Virus record (IMG/VR): IMGVR_UViG_3300033182_000988
Location: 1 to 52,477 of that record
Origin: a virus
Length of the DNA: 52,477 bases
Direction: 5' to 3' (one strand)
How positions within the stretch are numbered: the first letter of the stretch is position 1; every line of letters starts with the position of its first letter. A program made the translations under genes and the position numbers. Under the pieces are notes generated by a model. The model was not told where the DNA came from. It did no database searches and saw only the letters and a program-made list of their open reading frames with translations. Below are positions 34,521-42,833 of this stretch, piece after piece.

Positions 34521-34527
34521 CTAAATA
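34521..34527 (+). promoter_or_regulatory. Late-type promoter box for the gp4-gp53 operon
   Basis: CTAAATA on the plus strand, 25 bases upstream of the gp4 ATG at 34553, in the 32-base gap between divergent gp54 and gp4. Confidence 0.5.
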
Positions 34528-34552
34528 CTTTGAAACTACTTATATTATATGT

Positions 34553-34990
34553 ATGTCATATCATGGACGTTACCTTCCAGAGAACCCAACAAAGTACAAA
34601 GGTGACCCCACAAATATTGTTTACAGATCTTTGTGGGAACGGAAGTTCATGAGGTATTGTGATCTAACTGAAGAAGTTGATCAATGGCAATCAGAAGAAT
34701 TTTGGATTCCTTATATCTCACCAGTTGATAATAGAGTTCATCGTTACTTTCCAGATTTCTTTATCAAGTATAAAGACAAAACAGGAAGACATAGAACAGT
34801 GGTTGTTGAAATCAAACCCAAAAGACAAGTAGAGATGCCACCACAAAATCCCAAGAGAAGAACAAAGGCATGGGCCAATTCAGTAAAGACTTGGGTGGTT
34901 AATCAGGCAAAGTGGAAAGCAGCAAGAGAGTTCTGTGCTGATCGTAATTATGAATTTAAAATTATGACAGAAGACGACCTAGGAGTATAA
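34553..34990 (+). CDS. gp4: Head completion nuclease-like protein gp4
   Basis: A 145-residue protein beginning MSYHGRYLPENPTKYKGDP. The motifs YRSLWERKFMRYCD, RYFPDFFIKYKD and VVVEIKPKRQV match T4 gp4 (gp50), a head completion protein with a PD-(D/E)XK-like core (PDF ... EIKPK). Its length is close to T4 gp4 (about 150). It completes DNA-filled heads before tail joining. It is first in a plus-strand operon and its stop codon overlaps the next ATG (TAATG). Confidence 0.85.
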   Translation: MSYHGRYLPENPTKYKGDPTNIVYRSLWERKFMRYCDLTEEVDQWQSEEFWIPYISPVDNRVHRYFPDFFIKYKDKTGRHRTVVVEIKPKRQVEMPPQNPKRRTKAWANSVKTWVVNQAKWKAAREFCADRNYEFKIMTEDDLGV

Positions 34991-35751
34991 TGGAAAAGTC
35001 ACAATCATTCATAGACAAACTTGCTGTTACGATTAAGTATGGAAAAAATCGTATTCCATTAGAGCGTCATGACACAGATGAGTTAAAAGCGATAGCAAAG
35101 AACCTTGGTTTTAGGGGGTACAGCAAATTAAACAAAAAAGACTTACTCTTAGTTATTAGACTAAATCCAAAATATGAAAGGAGTTATCATCCTAAAACTC
35201 TAAAAAGAGTACAGTCAATCAAAGAAGTACAAGAAACAATTGATTTATATGATGAAGAAGAAGATTATATTGAAGATACAACCATTGAACAAAGAATAAG
35301 AGAAAAGGCAATTGGTGAACCAAACACAGATGAAGACTGGTACGCTTCTCAATTATATTCGGAGTTAGAATCAGTAGCAGCGGAACAAAGATTACCTTCA
35401 ATAGGAGAATTCTGTTTCTTTGGTTATAGTGCAGCGTATCCAGATCGGTACGAATACTACGACCAAAGACCACTAACATACATATTAGAATATCAAGAAG
35501 ATAAAATCCTTGGCGCAAACGTTCATTACCTGAATCCAAGTTATCGTGATTCCGTTGCAACTTCCCTTCTAAATAAAGGTGGAGCAGCATATGTACCAAA
35601 AAAAACATTGCACAGTTACTTCATCAGCAATATGGATAATCTCTTTATAATTCCAGATAGAGATCTGGAAGGTATTGCTAGGTTAGTAACCGAAAGATTC
35701 GTAGATCGTGATGGCGTTAAAGTAGAACTTCAAATGGTCTGGGATAGTTAG
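34990..35751 (+). CDS. Rho_N/SAP-like N-terminal protein, unknown function
   Basis: A 253-residue protein. Residues about 28-56 (ELKAIAKNLGFRGYSKLNKK, then DLLLVIR) match the short helix-extended-loop-helix of Rho_N/SAP domains, which bind nucleic acid. The middle is acidic (LYDEEEDYIEDTT), and the C-terminal half has EFCFFGYSAAYPDRYEYYDQ, a well-folded-looking part of unknown type. It lies between gp4 (DNA packaging) and gp48/gp53 (baseplate). In T4 the neighbouring gene 2 encodes a DNA end protector, so a DNA-binding packaging role is possible. The latter is inference only. Confidence 0.6.
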   Translation: MEKSQSFIDKLAVTIKYGKNRIPLERHDTDELKAIAKNLGFRGYSKLNKKDLLLVIRLNPKYERSYHPKTLKRVQSIKEVQETIDLYDEEEDYIEDTTIEQRIREKAIGEPNTDEDWYASQLYSELESVAAEQRLPSIGEFCFFGYSAAYPDRYEYYDQRPLTYILEYQEDKILGANVHYLNPSYRDSVATSLLNKGGAAYVPKKTLHSYFISNMDNLFIIPDRDLEGIARLVTERFVDRDGVKVELQMVWDS

Positions 35752-37461
35752 ATGGCAGAATTAAAAGATCTTATAGATTTAGAACCAACTGGTTTTGGGA
35801 AAAATCCCAAAAAAGGTACAGTTATTTTAAATAAAAATTATGTGAATGATGGTAATAGTTATGAATTGAGATATGCTCCAGAAAATGGAACATTAGTTTT
35901 ATATAGAAAATATGGTAATTCTTATAAAATTTTATTCCAATCTACATCAGATGGAAAATACCAGTTTTCAGTTGAAGCAGATACCCTTTTAACTGCTAAT
36001 CTGTTAAAGGCAGGAGATGGAACGGTTTTGACCAGAGATACTTTATATCAAAGACTTAGATCTGATGCCGAAAAAGCGGCCAAAACAATAAAATTACCAG
36101 ATAACATAAAAACAGTAGTAAATCCAATAGTAAATAATCCAACTAGTCCAGAAACTTTAGTTGGTGTTGCTGATGGATTAAGTGAAGATGGAGAGTTTGT
36201 AGAACCAGAAAAGACTGATGGTGAGGAATCTAATGACAATAATTCCTCCCTTTTAGATCGGGCTAATGAACTAGTTGAAGGAGTAATTAATACAATAGAA
36301 ACAAATATTCTTGGAGGAGATCTCAAGTTAGATGATTTTCTACTTAAAGGTAATTTAGATGTAAAATTTGGTGCAGTTGATGACGCAATTAGAGGTACAT
36401 TTAAATACCCAGAAGATGCAATTTATGATAAATCGGATTTTACTCAAGACTATATTCAAATAGTTCAATTCAGTTATAAACCTCCATATAAAGAGAATAT
36501 ATTTTCTGGGAAGGGTGGTGCCGTAAATATATTGACTGGAGGAAGTGAAAGAACAACTCCCTTTAAAAAATATATTGGAATGGTAAAACTTCCAATGCCA
36601 AATAGTATTTCAGATTCCAACTCCGTGAATTGGGGTGAGGATCAAATGAATGATTTGAATATGGCAATACTAAATTCATTTGCAAGTGCTCCAAGAGATG
36701 TTATCAAGGCTGCTGCTGTTGGTGGTTTTGCATCTTCCCTTGGACTTGGTGGAGCAGGAAGACTTGCTACTTTCCTCGCACTACTTAAAAATGCTGGGGG
36801 AGTAGAAGGACTAAAAAATATAATAAAATCCCCAAATTCTGGTGGTCTAGTTCAAAGTGCAGTATCATCCAGAGTATTGGCACTAGCAGGCATACAAGTT
36901 TCTCCAGAATCTATATTGGCAAGAGGATTTGGTGTAGTTCCTAACAGCAATATGGAATTACTATTCAATTCACCAACATTAAGATCATTCCAATTCTCAT
37001 GGAAGTTAAGTCCTAGAGACAAAAACGAGGCATTGATGGTGAATAAAATTGTCAGATTCTTTAAACAAGGAATGGCAGTTAAAAAACAAACAGGAACTAG
37101 TGGTGCTGCTGGGGGAAGATCTTTATTCTTAGGAACACCAAATATATTCAAACTTAATTTCAAAACTCAAGGTGGTAGTGATATCTCTGGAGTAAATAAG
37201 ATAAAAGCATGTGCTATTAAGTCATGCAGTGTGAACTATACTCCAGAACAAATTTGGGCATCATACGAAAGAGGTCAACCTGTTAGTATTCAGATTTCAC
37301 TGACAGTTCAGGAACTCGAACCAATCTATGATACTGATTATCAAGAAGTCACTGATGAAAAACGATTATTTACTGTTTCTGAACCACCAACATCCAATGG
37401 TAATTTTGGGGATTTAGATTCAATTAGAGCAAACAAGGACACATACGACGTAGGTTACTAA
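35752..37461 (+). CDS. gp48: Baseplate tail-tube cap gp48-like
   Basis: A 569-residue protein. The C-terminal half has the tail-tube-cap block: PNSNMELLFNSPTLRSFQFS, then WKLSPRDKNEALMVNKIVRF and IKSCSVNYTPEQIWASYERG, ending in VQELEPIYDTDYQEVTD. This is the gp48 family, which forms the first ring on the hub. The N-terminal part is extra (T4 gp48 has 364 residues) and contains an ELRYAPENGTLVLYRKYGN beta stretch. It begins immediately at the end of the previous gene and is followed one base later by gp53. Confidence 0.8.
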   Translation: MAELKDLIDLEPTGFGKNPKKGTVILNKNYVNDGNSYELRYAPENGTLVLYRKYGNSYKILFQSTSDGKYQFSVEADTLLTANLLKAGDGTVLTRDTLYQRLRSDAEKAAKTIKLPDNIKTVVNPIVNNPTSPETLVGVADGLSEDGEFVEPEKTDGEESNDNNSSLLDRANELVEGVINTIETNILGGDLKLDDFLLKGNLDVKFGAVDDAIRGTFKYPEDAIYDKSDFTQDYIQIVQFSYKPPYKENIFSGKGGAVNILTGGSERTTPFKKYIGMVKLPMPNSISDSNSVNWGEDQMNDLNMAILNSFASAPRDVIKAAAVGGFASSLGLGGAGRLATFLALLKNAGGVEGLKNIIKSPNSGGLVQSAVSSRVLALAGIQVSPESILARGFGVVPNSNMELLFNSPTLRSFQFSWKLSPRDKNEALMVNKIVRFFKQGMAVKKQTGTSGAAGGRSLFLGTPNIFKLNFKTQGGSDISGVNKIKACAIKSCSVNYTPEQIWASYERGQPVSIQISLTVQELEPIYDTDYQEVTDEKRLFTVSEPPTSNGNFGDLDSIRANKDTYDVGY

Positions 37462-37462
37462 A

Positions 37463-38122
37463 ATGTCATACTTCAGAGAACTACCTAACATATCTTACGT
37501 CTCTCGTTTGCCTGGTGCAAATAGAAGCGATGAACGAATTGAAGTTAAAAATATTTTTAAGAGAGCAAAACTTAGATCTGATATAGAAAGTGCAATCACT
37601 GCATTTAGTTTTGGAACGATTCCAGAAGGTGCAAGACCAGATGTAGTTGCACAAAATGTTTATGATGATCCAGAATTGGATTGGGTGGTGCTCATCACAA
37701 ATAATATAACCAGTATTAGGGACCAATGGCCTCTGAGTCATAATGATTTGGAGAGTTACCTGCTTGATAAGTATGGTTCTACCGAAAACATCTACGCTGT
37801 TCACCACTATGAAACTTTTGAAATCAGAGATGAGTACAATAGAACTATTCTAGAAGGTGGTTTAGAAGTAGACTCAGACTTCCAGTTTACATATTCAGCA
37901 TTTGATGGGACAATCAAAACTGTAAATCCAGTTGGACCAGTTACGAACTATGAATATGAAACCAGAATAAATGAAGCAAAAAGAGTCATAAGAATACTGA
38001 AACCAGAATACTTGGCAGCATTTGTAACTGACATGAGAAACATGATGAGACACCAAACCTCTTCACAGTATGTCAATAGAACCATGAAGAGGTCATATAA
38101 TCCTAAGGATTCTGGGGTATAA
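37463..38122 (+). CDS. gp53: Baseplate wedge protein gp53
   Basis: A 219-residue protein starting MSYFRELPNISYVSRLPG, with the gp53 pattern of YDDPELDWVVLITNNITSIR, WPLSHNDLESYL and RVIRILKPEYL. T4 gp53 has 196 residues and joins wedges into the baseplate around the hub. It is the last gene of the plus-strand operon and stops 3 bases before the bidirectional terminator at 38126. Confidence 0.9.
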   Translation: MSYFRELPNISYVSRLPGANRSDERIEVKNIFKRAKLRSDIESAITAFSFGTIPEGARPDVVAQNVYDDPELDWVVLITNNITSIRDQWPLSHNDLESYLLDKYGSTENIYAVHHYETFEIRDEYNRTILEGGLEVDSDFQFTYSAFDGTIKTVNPVGPVTNYEYETRINEAKRVIRILKPEYLAAFVTDMRNMMRHQTSSQYVNRTMKRSYNPKDSGV

Positions 38123-38125
38123 AAA

Positions 38126-38145
38126 AACCCTCCTTTCGGAGGGTT
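38126..38145. terminator. Terminator between gp53 and gp32
   Basis: Hairpin AACCCTCC-TTTC-GGAGGGTT. On the minus strand it is followed by seven T residues and lies just after the gp32 stop. On the plus strand the A-run precedes it, so it mostly serves gp32. Confidence 0.85.
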
Positions 38146-38151
38146 ACTGAA

Positions 38152-39078
38152 TCAGGAGTTGACCAGTCGGGCGAAGTAGTTGAGGGAATCATCTTCTTCA
38201 TCCGAGTTATCAGAATCATAACTCGGCAGTTCAGGTTCAGAACGGGAGACAGTCGGTTCAGAGTAGTCACCACTACGCTCACGTTCCCACTGTGCCTCTT
38301 CTTCCTGGACTTCAGGATCCATAGACTTGGGAACGCCACGGACACCCAGAGTGTAGTCAAGACGCTTCTTCAGATCATCATAGGACTTGAAGTTCTTAGG
38401 ATCAAGGAACTCATTCAGATCGTGAAGTGAGTTGTAGATACGCTCCAGTTTGTCATCGTCATCAAACAGAGCAGAAGGACGATCAAACTCAGACTTGTCG
38501 TAGTTCTGATAACCTTCAACCTTACGGATCTTCAGTTTGAAGTTAGCACCTTGCCAGAAGTCAAAGGGGTTGATGGGTTCTTCATCAGCGAACTCGGGCT
38601 TCATTGCTTCCATGATCTTGTCAAAGATCTTCTTACCAAACTTGAAGAGGAAGACTTTACCTTCGTTGTCAGGATTTGCGGGATCAGCGACAACGTAGAT
38701 GTTGGAGTAATATGACAGTTTGCGCTTTTGCTTACGTGCCTGTTCTTTGCCAGCATCAGTACCATTATTCCACAGAGTGGAGTTGTACTCGCAGACAGGG
38801 CACTTCTGTTCCTTGGTGGTGAGACATTGGTCAATCAACCAACCACCAGGACCTTGGAATGCGTGAGTATACACTCGTGCCCAAGGGAGATCGCAACCCT
38901 CAGGTTCGGGGAGGAAACGAATGATGGCATAACCATTACCAGACTTATCAACTGCTGGTTTCCAGATACGCTCGTCTGCACCACTGCTTGCCTTGTCGTT
39001 GAGTTTTTCAACAGACTTGATCAGTTTGTCGGTGAGGGAACCAGAGCGAGACTGCTTCTTGAGATTTGCGAAAGACAT
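38152..39078 (-). CDS. gp32: Single-stranded DNA-binding protein gp32
   Basis: A 308-residue protein. The N-terminus (MSFANLKKQSRSGSLTDKLI) carries the basic cooperativity region. The core has the zinc finger (H in VYTHAFQG, then QCLTTKEQKCPVC), and the ssDNA groove region follows (KLSYYSNIYVVADPANPDNE). The C-terminus is acidic (DSDNSDEEDD), the usual site for partner proteins such as gp59. It coats ssDNA in replication, repair and recombination. It is transcribed from its own perfect sigma70-type promoter at 39128, with a 50-base leader that has the tandem repeat ATCCTAAT. Confidence 0.95.
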   Translation of the reverse strand: MSFANLKKQSRSGSLTDKLIKSVEKLNDKASSGADERIWKPAVDKSGNGYAIIRFLPEPEGCDLPWARVYTHAFQGPGGWLIDQCLTTKEQKCPVCEYNSTLWNNGTDAGKEQARKQKRKLSYYSNIYVVADPANPDNEGKVFLFKFGKKIFDKIMEAMKPEFADEEPINPFDFWQGANFKLKIRKVEGYQNYDKSEFDRPSALFDDDDKLERIYNSLHDLNEFLDPKNFKSYDDLKKRLDYTLGVRGVPKSMDPEVQEEEAQWERERSGDYSEPTVSRSEPELPSYDSDNSDEEDDSLNYFARLVNS

Positions 39079-39127
39079 ACGGATTAATTAGGATAGATTA
39101 GGATGTGTCGGATTTGACGACAGGTCT

Positions 39128-39156
39128 ATTATAGGGCAAGTGCCCTCACCTGTCAA
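39128..39156 (-). promoter_or_regulatory. Consensus sigma70-type promoter for gp32, with palindrome in the spacer
   Basis: TTGACA, 17 bases, TATAAT on the minus strand, upstream of gp32 and partly inside the end of the DUF1825-like gene. The spacer holds a perfect inverted repeat AGGGCA-AG-TGCCCT (39133-39146), a possible operator. Confidence 0.8.
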
Positions 39157-39478
39157 GGGATTTCTCCAGGTTTTTGATTGTGGAATCAAGTTGCTCAAAG
39201 AACTTGTCCATGCCATCAATTTCATTGTAACCAAACATTTTTGCTGCGTCAAGAACTCTTTGCTTAATCTCCAGTGCATCTGGATCATCAGAAAGAGAAA
39301 TGCGGAAGAAGAAAATCTTTTGCTTCTCTAAAAATGTTTTTAGAGTTTCTAAATGTTCTCTCTTTTCTTCAGCAGAAAATGTGTGGATGTTCATCATCTC
39401 ACTGTAGAGTTTTTGTTGAAGTTCTTCTAGTTCAAGAACTGACTCTCTTACTACTTCAGAATCAAAAAATCTGCTCAT
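39146..39478 (-). CDS. DUF1825-like protein (cyanobacterial family)
   Basis: A 110-residue protein starting MSRFFDSEVVRESVLELEEL, with FLEKQKIFFFRISLSDDPDA and a C-terminal GYNEIDGMDKFFEQLDS. These phrases match a small all-helical family found across cyanobacteria (DUF1825, function unknown) and carried by many cyanophages. It is likely taken from a host genome. It lies between gp59 (ATGA overlap) and gp32, so a link to DNA replication or to host takeover is possible. The gp32 promoter overlaps its end. Confidence 0.8.
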   Translation of the reverse strand: MSRFFDSEVVRESVLELEELQQKLYSEMMNIHTFSAEEKREHLETLKTFLEKQKIFFFRISLSDDPDALEIKQRVLDAAKMFGYNEIDGMDKFFEQLDSTIKNLEKSLDR

Positions 39479-40068
39479 GCTACTTGCTCTTTAAGAATTG
39501 TTTTGTATTTTTCCACATCAATATTTAGAAATGGTTTATACTTTTTAATTTTCAAACTGACGGTCTCCCACACTGGGTCACTCAGTTTTGTATCAAAATC
39601 CTTAACGTAATCAAGAATCATGTCAAGGATTACCATCGTTTCAATAGACAAAGCACCCTGGAGATACTTTTTCAATATCTCAGGATGCGATTGACCTTTG
39701 ATTCTGAATAATTCTTGAAAGGTTTCTCTATGAACAAAGACTTCTACCTCTGTCTTGAACAGATCGGTAAGTCCCCGAAACCTCTTCAACCAAGAGGAGT
39801 GACTATCATTGCCAGTCTGAATGATCTCGCCAATCCATAAGCGATCAGGATCATCACACTCTATGAAATTGGCAAGAAAAAATTCTTTGATCTCATCATC
39901 TGTTTTCTTCCGAGACATTCTCTCAAAGAAATAACGATCCTTACGATTGTTATATGCTTCAACAGATGCTCTGGACTTACCAGAATATTTAAAGTAATTG
40001 TAACTTACTTTAGTAAAGTGGTTCTTGAAGGCGAGATACGTTTTGTAAACATCAATCGGTGTCATCAT
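39475..40068 (-). CDS. gp59: Helicase loader gp59
   Basis: About 197 residues from ATG 40068 (or 40065, giving MTPIDVYKTYLAFKNHFTK). The motifs DRYFFERMSRKKTDDEIKEF, DRLWIGEIIQTGND and SLKIKKYKPFLNIDVEKYK follow T4 gp59 closely, including the NID end of the conserved C-terminal helix. It loads the replicative helicase onto gp32-covered DNA. The longer frame to 40089 is rejected because the conserved part begins at MTPID. It overlaps the neighbouring small gene by 17 bases and the next gene by ATGA. Confidence 0.85.
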   Translation of the reverse strand: MMTPIDVYKTYLAFKNHFTKVSYNYFKYSGKSRASVEAYNNRKDRYFFERMSRKKTDDEIKEFFLANFIECDDPDRLWIGEIIQTGNDSHSSWLKRFRGLTDLFKTEVEVFVHRETFQELFRIKGQSHPEILKKYLQGALSIETMVILDMILDYVKDFDTKLSDPVWETVSLKIKKYKPFLNIDVEKYKTILKEQVA

Positions 40069-40240
40069 TAATTTGGTCAAACTCTTCAATTTGTTCTGCC
40101 ATCACTTCGTGTTCGCCTGCGACGAGATACCAGTGATGACCAGAACGTTCTCCAAGATATTTTAATTCAGAATCAATAAAGACATTTTCACGCATTGCTG
40201 CCTGAATTTTAAAATGCATCAATTCACTTTTGGAAATCAT
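40052..40240 (-). CDS. Small protein between gp33 and gp59, unknown
   Basis: A 62-residue frame: MISKSELMHFKIQAAMRENV, then KYLGERSGHHWYLVAGEHEV and an acidic end (EFDQINDDTD). It overlaps the gp33 stop as ATGA and the gp59 start by 17 bases. This dense overlap supports a real, translationally coupled gene. The composition suggests a compact alpha/beta fold. No family is recognised. It may be a partner of the neighbouring replication or late-transcription factors. Confidence 0.6.
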   Translation of the reverse strand: MISKSELMHFKIQAAMRENVFIDSELKYLGERSGHHWYLVAGEHEVMAEQIEEFDQINDDTD

Positions 40241-40491
40241 AGCGGTAGTTTTGCTCTTGTGGTTTTCTTCAAGAAGTTCAGTTGAATTGCATCATACTTT
40301 AACTTCTCTTTCAATGGTTTTGAAATCAGTTTAGACACGGATTCCATTTCAATCTTGTTTTCTTCACAGAATGTAAGAATAGCATCAATGTAATTGAAAC
40401 CATTTTTCTTTACAAGACTTTCAATTTCCTGAGCAAATTTTGCTTGGCATAGAAATTTTTCCTTGATGAGATCTTCAACCTGATTCTCCAT
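40237..40491 (-). CDS. gp33: Late-transcription coactivator gp33-like
   Basis: 84 residues from ATG 40491 (MENQVEDLIKEKFLCQAKFA). A longer frame to 40590 is unlikely because its extra part lies wholly within the exonuclease gene. FAQEIESLVKKNGFNYIDAI, then LTFCEENKIEMESVSKLI resembles T4 gp33 (EKMVEEFGMSYLEATTAFLE, then ENSIPE), which links the gp45 sliding clamp to RNA polymerase with gp55 at TATAAATA promoters. It overlaps the end of the exonuclease gene by 17 bases. Confidence 0.75.
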   Translation of the reverse strand: MENQVEDLIKEKFLCQAKFAQEIESLVKKNGFNYIDAILTFCEENKIEMESVSKLISKPLKEKLKYDAIQLNFLKKTTRAKLPL

Positions 40492-41161
40492 GGGTTCCTG
40501 TTTTGTAGTCAACAAATTTTCTGATGTACTCTGTGAGAAGTTTAATATAGTGACCCTTGTTACGCTTTTCATAGACGACACATTCTCCATTTTCAGCTAC
40601 CATAATAGTAATAAGTTTTTTCACTGGTATACCAGTCATTTCATAATACATGCAAGCGTATGCAGTCTCTTGCACAAAATAATTTTGAATCCATTCCTCT
40701 GGTTTTATTTTTGTTGCCGTCTTAAAGTCAATGACTGCGAGTTCGCCATCGTACTCTGCAATGCAGTCAACTCTACCTGCAAGACCAAGGTAGTCACTAT
40801 ACAGTGACTTCTCTAAAGCATGTATATTATTTATACGGTCCAAATAAGGTTTAGCCGCAAGGAGGAGAAACTTTGTTGAAGGAAGCATCTCAATCTCACT
40901 GATTGGGGTGTTCCTCATGTAGTGTTCTACACAATCATGAAACTTTGTTCCTCGGAATGTAGACTCTCTAGTGATCTTGTTTGCCTTTTCTTCACCGACT
41001 TTCTTTCTCCATTCAACGAAGACTTCACGGTTATAAAAACTTGTGACCGAAGTAATTGACGGATACATCTTCCCAGATGGGACTTTGTAAAAACGAGTCC
41101 CATCTATATTAGATGCTTCTAGATCAACTTCATCTTTCAAATAATCTAAATGAACAAACAT
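40475..41161 (-). CDS. PD-(D/E)XK exonuclease
   Basis: A 228-residue protein. GLAGRVDCIAEYDGELAVID, then FKTATK forms the D...(E)xK core. RGTKFHDCVEHYM is the upstream helix with the conserved His, and YFVQETAYACMYYE is the Q-containing helix. This is the RecB/Cas4/MGME1-like exonuclease group, common in T4-like cyanophages. It is probably used in degrading host DNA or in phage DNA processing. Its ATG touches the phoH stop and gp33 lies directly below. There is no signal peptide. Confidence 0.8.
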   Translation of the reverse strand: MFVHLDYLKDEVDLEASNIDGTRFYKVPSGKMYPSITSVTSFYNREVFVEWRKKVGEEKANKITRESTFRGTKFHDCVEHYMRNTPISEIEMLPSTKFLLLAAKPYLDRINNIHALEKSLYSDYLGLAGRVDCIAEYDGELAVIDFKTATKIKPEEWIQNYFVQETAYACMYYEMTGIPVKKLITIMVAENGECVVYEKRNKGHYIKLLTEYIRKFVDYKTGTHGESG

Positions 41162-41922
41162 CAGATACCTAGTGCAATTTTAGTCATAATGTAATTACGG
41201 ACGAATCCAGAGCGGACAATATCATTAACATCGTACTCAACAGACTCAAAGTCTTCTGTCATCGCCATAATAATCTTTTTGAAATCAAGAATACCATTCC
41301 TTTCATTAGTCTTCACAAGGTCAGACTGTGCAGCATCACCACAAAAAATAATCTTACAGTTCTCACCAACACGAGTGATAATAGAATCAAGTTCGTGGAA
41401 GTTCAGGTTCTGCATCTCGTCAACGATAATGATACAGTTGTCCATGGTAGTGCCACGGAGGAAAGAAGTAGACCAGAAACGAATCGTCTCTTGTGCTTTC
41501 AACGCTCCGTAAAGCATTTCAAACTCTTGATCATCTGCCATCTCAAACATGTACTTGACCATGTTCTTGTATGGGATTTGATAGAGAGAAGATTTATCTT
41601 CATGGTCTCCAGGAAGAAAACCAATCTCACGAGTAGCAACTAGAGAGCGAACCACATAAACTTTTTCATATGGAGTCATTACATTCAGAACTTCTTTCAG
41701 TGCAAGGTAGAGTGCAATGAATGTCTTGCCAGTTCCTGCTGCTCCATATGCAAACAGGTTCTTACCTGCTTTGTATGCGTCAAAAAACTTCTTCTGGTTA
41801 TCGGTCAACGGTTTGATGTCAACCATTATGTCCGAATTAATCGGTTTCTTTCTCTTCATTTGTCGTGAACTCATGCTACCAATACCGCTATTGGAGTCGT
41901 TCTTTCTTTTTCCTGCAGGCAT
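41161..41922 (-). CDS. phoH: PhoH-like ATPase
   Basis: A 253-residue protein with a basic N-terminal tail (MPAGKRKNDSN). Walker A is FAYGAAGTGKTFIALYLAL, Walker B is CIIIVDEMQN, and sensor-like KIIFCGDAAQSDL follows. This is the PhoH/P-loop ATPase family, a common cyanophage gene. Its role in infection is not established, although the Escherichia coli homologue responds to phosphate starvation. It is placed in the replication operon between exonuclease and the 82-residue gene. Confidence 0.95.
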   Translation of the reverse strand: MPAGKRKNDSNSGIGSMSSRQMKRKKPINSDIMVDIKPLTDNQKKFFDAYKAGKNLFAYGAAGTGKTFIALYLALKEVLNVMTPYEKVYVVRSLVATREIGFLPGDHEDKSSLYQIPYKNMVKYMFEMADDQEFEMLYGALKAQETIRFWSTSFLRGTTMDNCIIIVDEMQNLNFHELDSIITRVGENCKIIFCGDAAQSDLVKTNERNGILDFKKIIMAMTEDFESVEYDVNDIVRSGFVRNYIMTKIALGI

Positions 41923-41924
41923 AC

Positions 41925-42173
41925 TTAGATTTTCTTTACTCGTGAACCAGGCATTTTGGATGCCCTATGTAAAACATCATTCCAACCAGGATTGCGGTTG
42001 ATCAGTTTATCTTTCCACTCACCGACTTCCCCAGGAGAAGGACAAGTAGAAGGATCTGACCAATCCCGAATCCAGTCTGGATTATCCTCTAACCACTGAT
42101 TCCAGTCGTGAATACTCATCACAACTTCTTTTTGCTCACCAGTGGTCTTATTCACTACGGGGTATGTTGCCAT
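41925..42173 (-). CDS. Small conserved cyanophage protein, unknown function
   Basis: An 82-residue protein starting MATYPVVNKTTGEQKEVVMS, then IHDWNQWLEDNPDWIRDWSD, STCPSPGEVGEWKDK and NPGWNDVLHRASKMPGS. The N-terminus resembles that of FmdB-type zinc-ribbon proteins. Only one Cys remains, so a zinc ribbon is not possible. Tryptophan content is high. A late-type CTAAATA box lies at 42195-42201, 22 bases upstream, overlapping the thyX stop. Its position beside phoH recurs in cyanophages as I recall. Confidence 0.65.
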   Translation of the reverse strand: MATYPVVNKTTGEQKEVVMSIHDWNQWLEDNPDWIRDWSDPSTCPSPGEVGEWKDKLINRNPGWNDVLHRASKMPGSRVKKI

Positions 42174-42194
42174 TGTTATAAAATCAAGATAATT

Positions 42195-42201
42195 TATTTA
42201 G
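42195..42201 (-). promoter_or_regulatory. Late-type promoter box
   Basis: CTAAATA (context TCTAAATAAAT) on the minus strand, 22 bases before the 82-residue gene. It overlaps the end of thyX. Confidence 0.45.
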
Positions 42202-42833
42202 ACCCACTCCAGTGCTTCCGCAACTGTAGGGAATTGTTCAACAAATACTTCTTTACATGCATTTGCGATGTCCATGTGTTCCTTCTGAGTTCCATGTGCA
42301 GATCTCAGATCAATGTAGTGAATCCAGGAACGGCAAGAACCACTCATGTAGATACGAGTGGGAGTACACAGAGGAAGCACATTACGAGCACACTCTTTGG
42401 CAACACCTGCTTTAAGCATCTGTTGATACAGTGCCATAGATGAATCAAACAGAGTATTCATCTGCTTCTCCAACCTATCAATAATGAGCGGATCCAAGTC
42501 ATCAATACTGTTCTGACGATTCTTGGTGTCCTGACGACGAAGTTCTGGGAGAGGGATCGCCTTTGATAGTAGGGAACTATCAGCATAGCGTTGGGAAAAC
42601 TCTTGAAATGTGAAACTACGGTGACGCAAAATTTGGGCTGCGATAGCACGAGTAGTCTCAATCTCAAGAGTCATGAAAGACTGTTCAAACACACTCCAGT
42701 GATTGTGCTTGATGCAGTAACGCAAAAGACCTGCATAGTTTTCATTTTGCTGATTGGCAGGGTTGGAGACTCGGGCAACATATGCCATTGTCTGCTCTGC
42801 ATCAGGAGTCACACTTACAAGTTTAACAGTCAT
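42198..42833 (-). CDS. thyX: Flavin-dependent thymidylate synthase ThyX
   Basis: About 211 residues from ATG 42833, which overlaps the upstream stop as TGATG. A TTG one codon earlier is less likely. The ThyX motif reads RHRSFTFQEFSQRYA (canonical RHRxxSxNExSxRY, with F for the second S and Q for N). CTPTRIYMSGSCRSWIHYID and RSAHGTQKEHMDIANACK follow. It makes dTMP from dUMP using FAD and methylene-THF, supplying thymidine for phage DNA, which fits its place beside replication genes. Confidence 0.95.
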   Translation of the reverse strand: MTVKLVSVTPDAEQTMAYVARVSNPANQQNENYAGLLRYCIKHNHWSVFEQSFMTLEIETTRAIAAQILRHRSFTFQEFSQRYADSSLLSKAIPLPELRRQDTKNRQNSIDDLDPLIIDRLEKQMNTLFDSSMALYQQMLKAGVAKECARNVLPLCTPTRIYMSGSCRSWIHYIDLRSAHGTQKEHMDIANACKEVFVEQFPTVAEALEWV

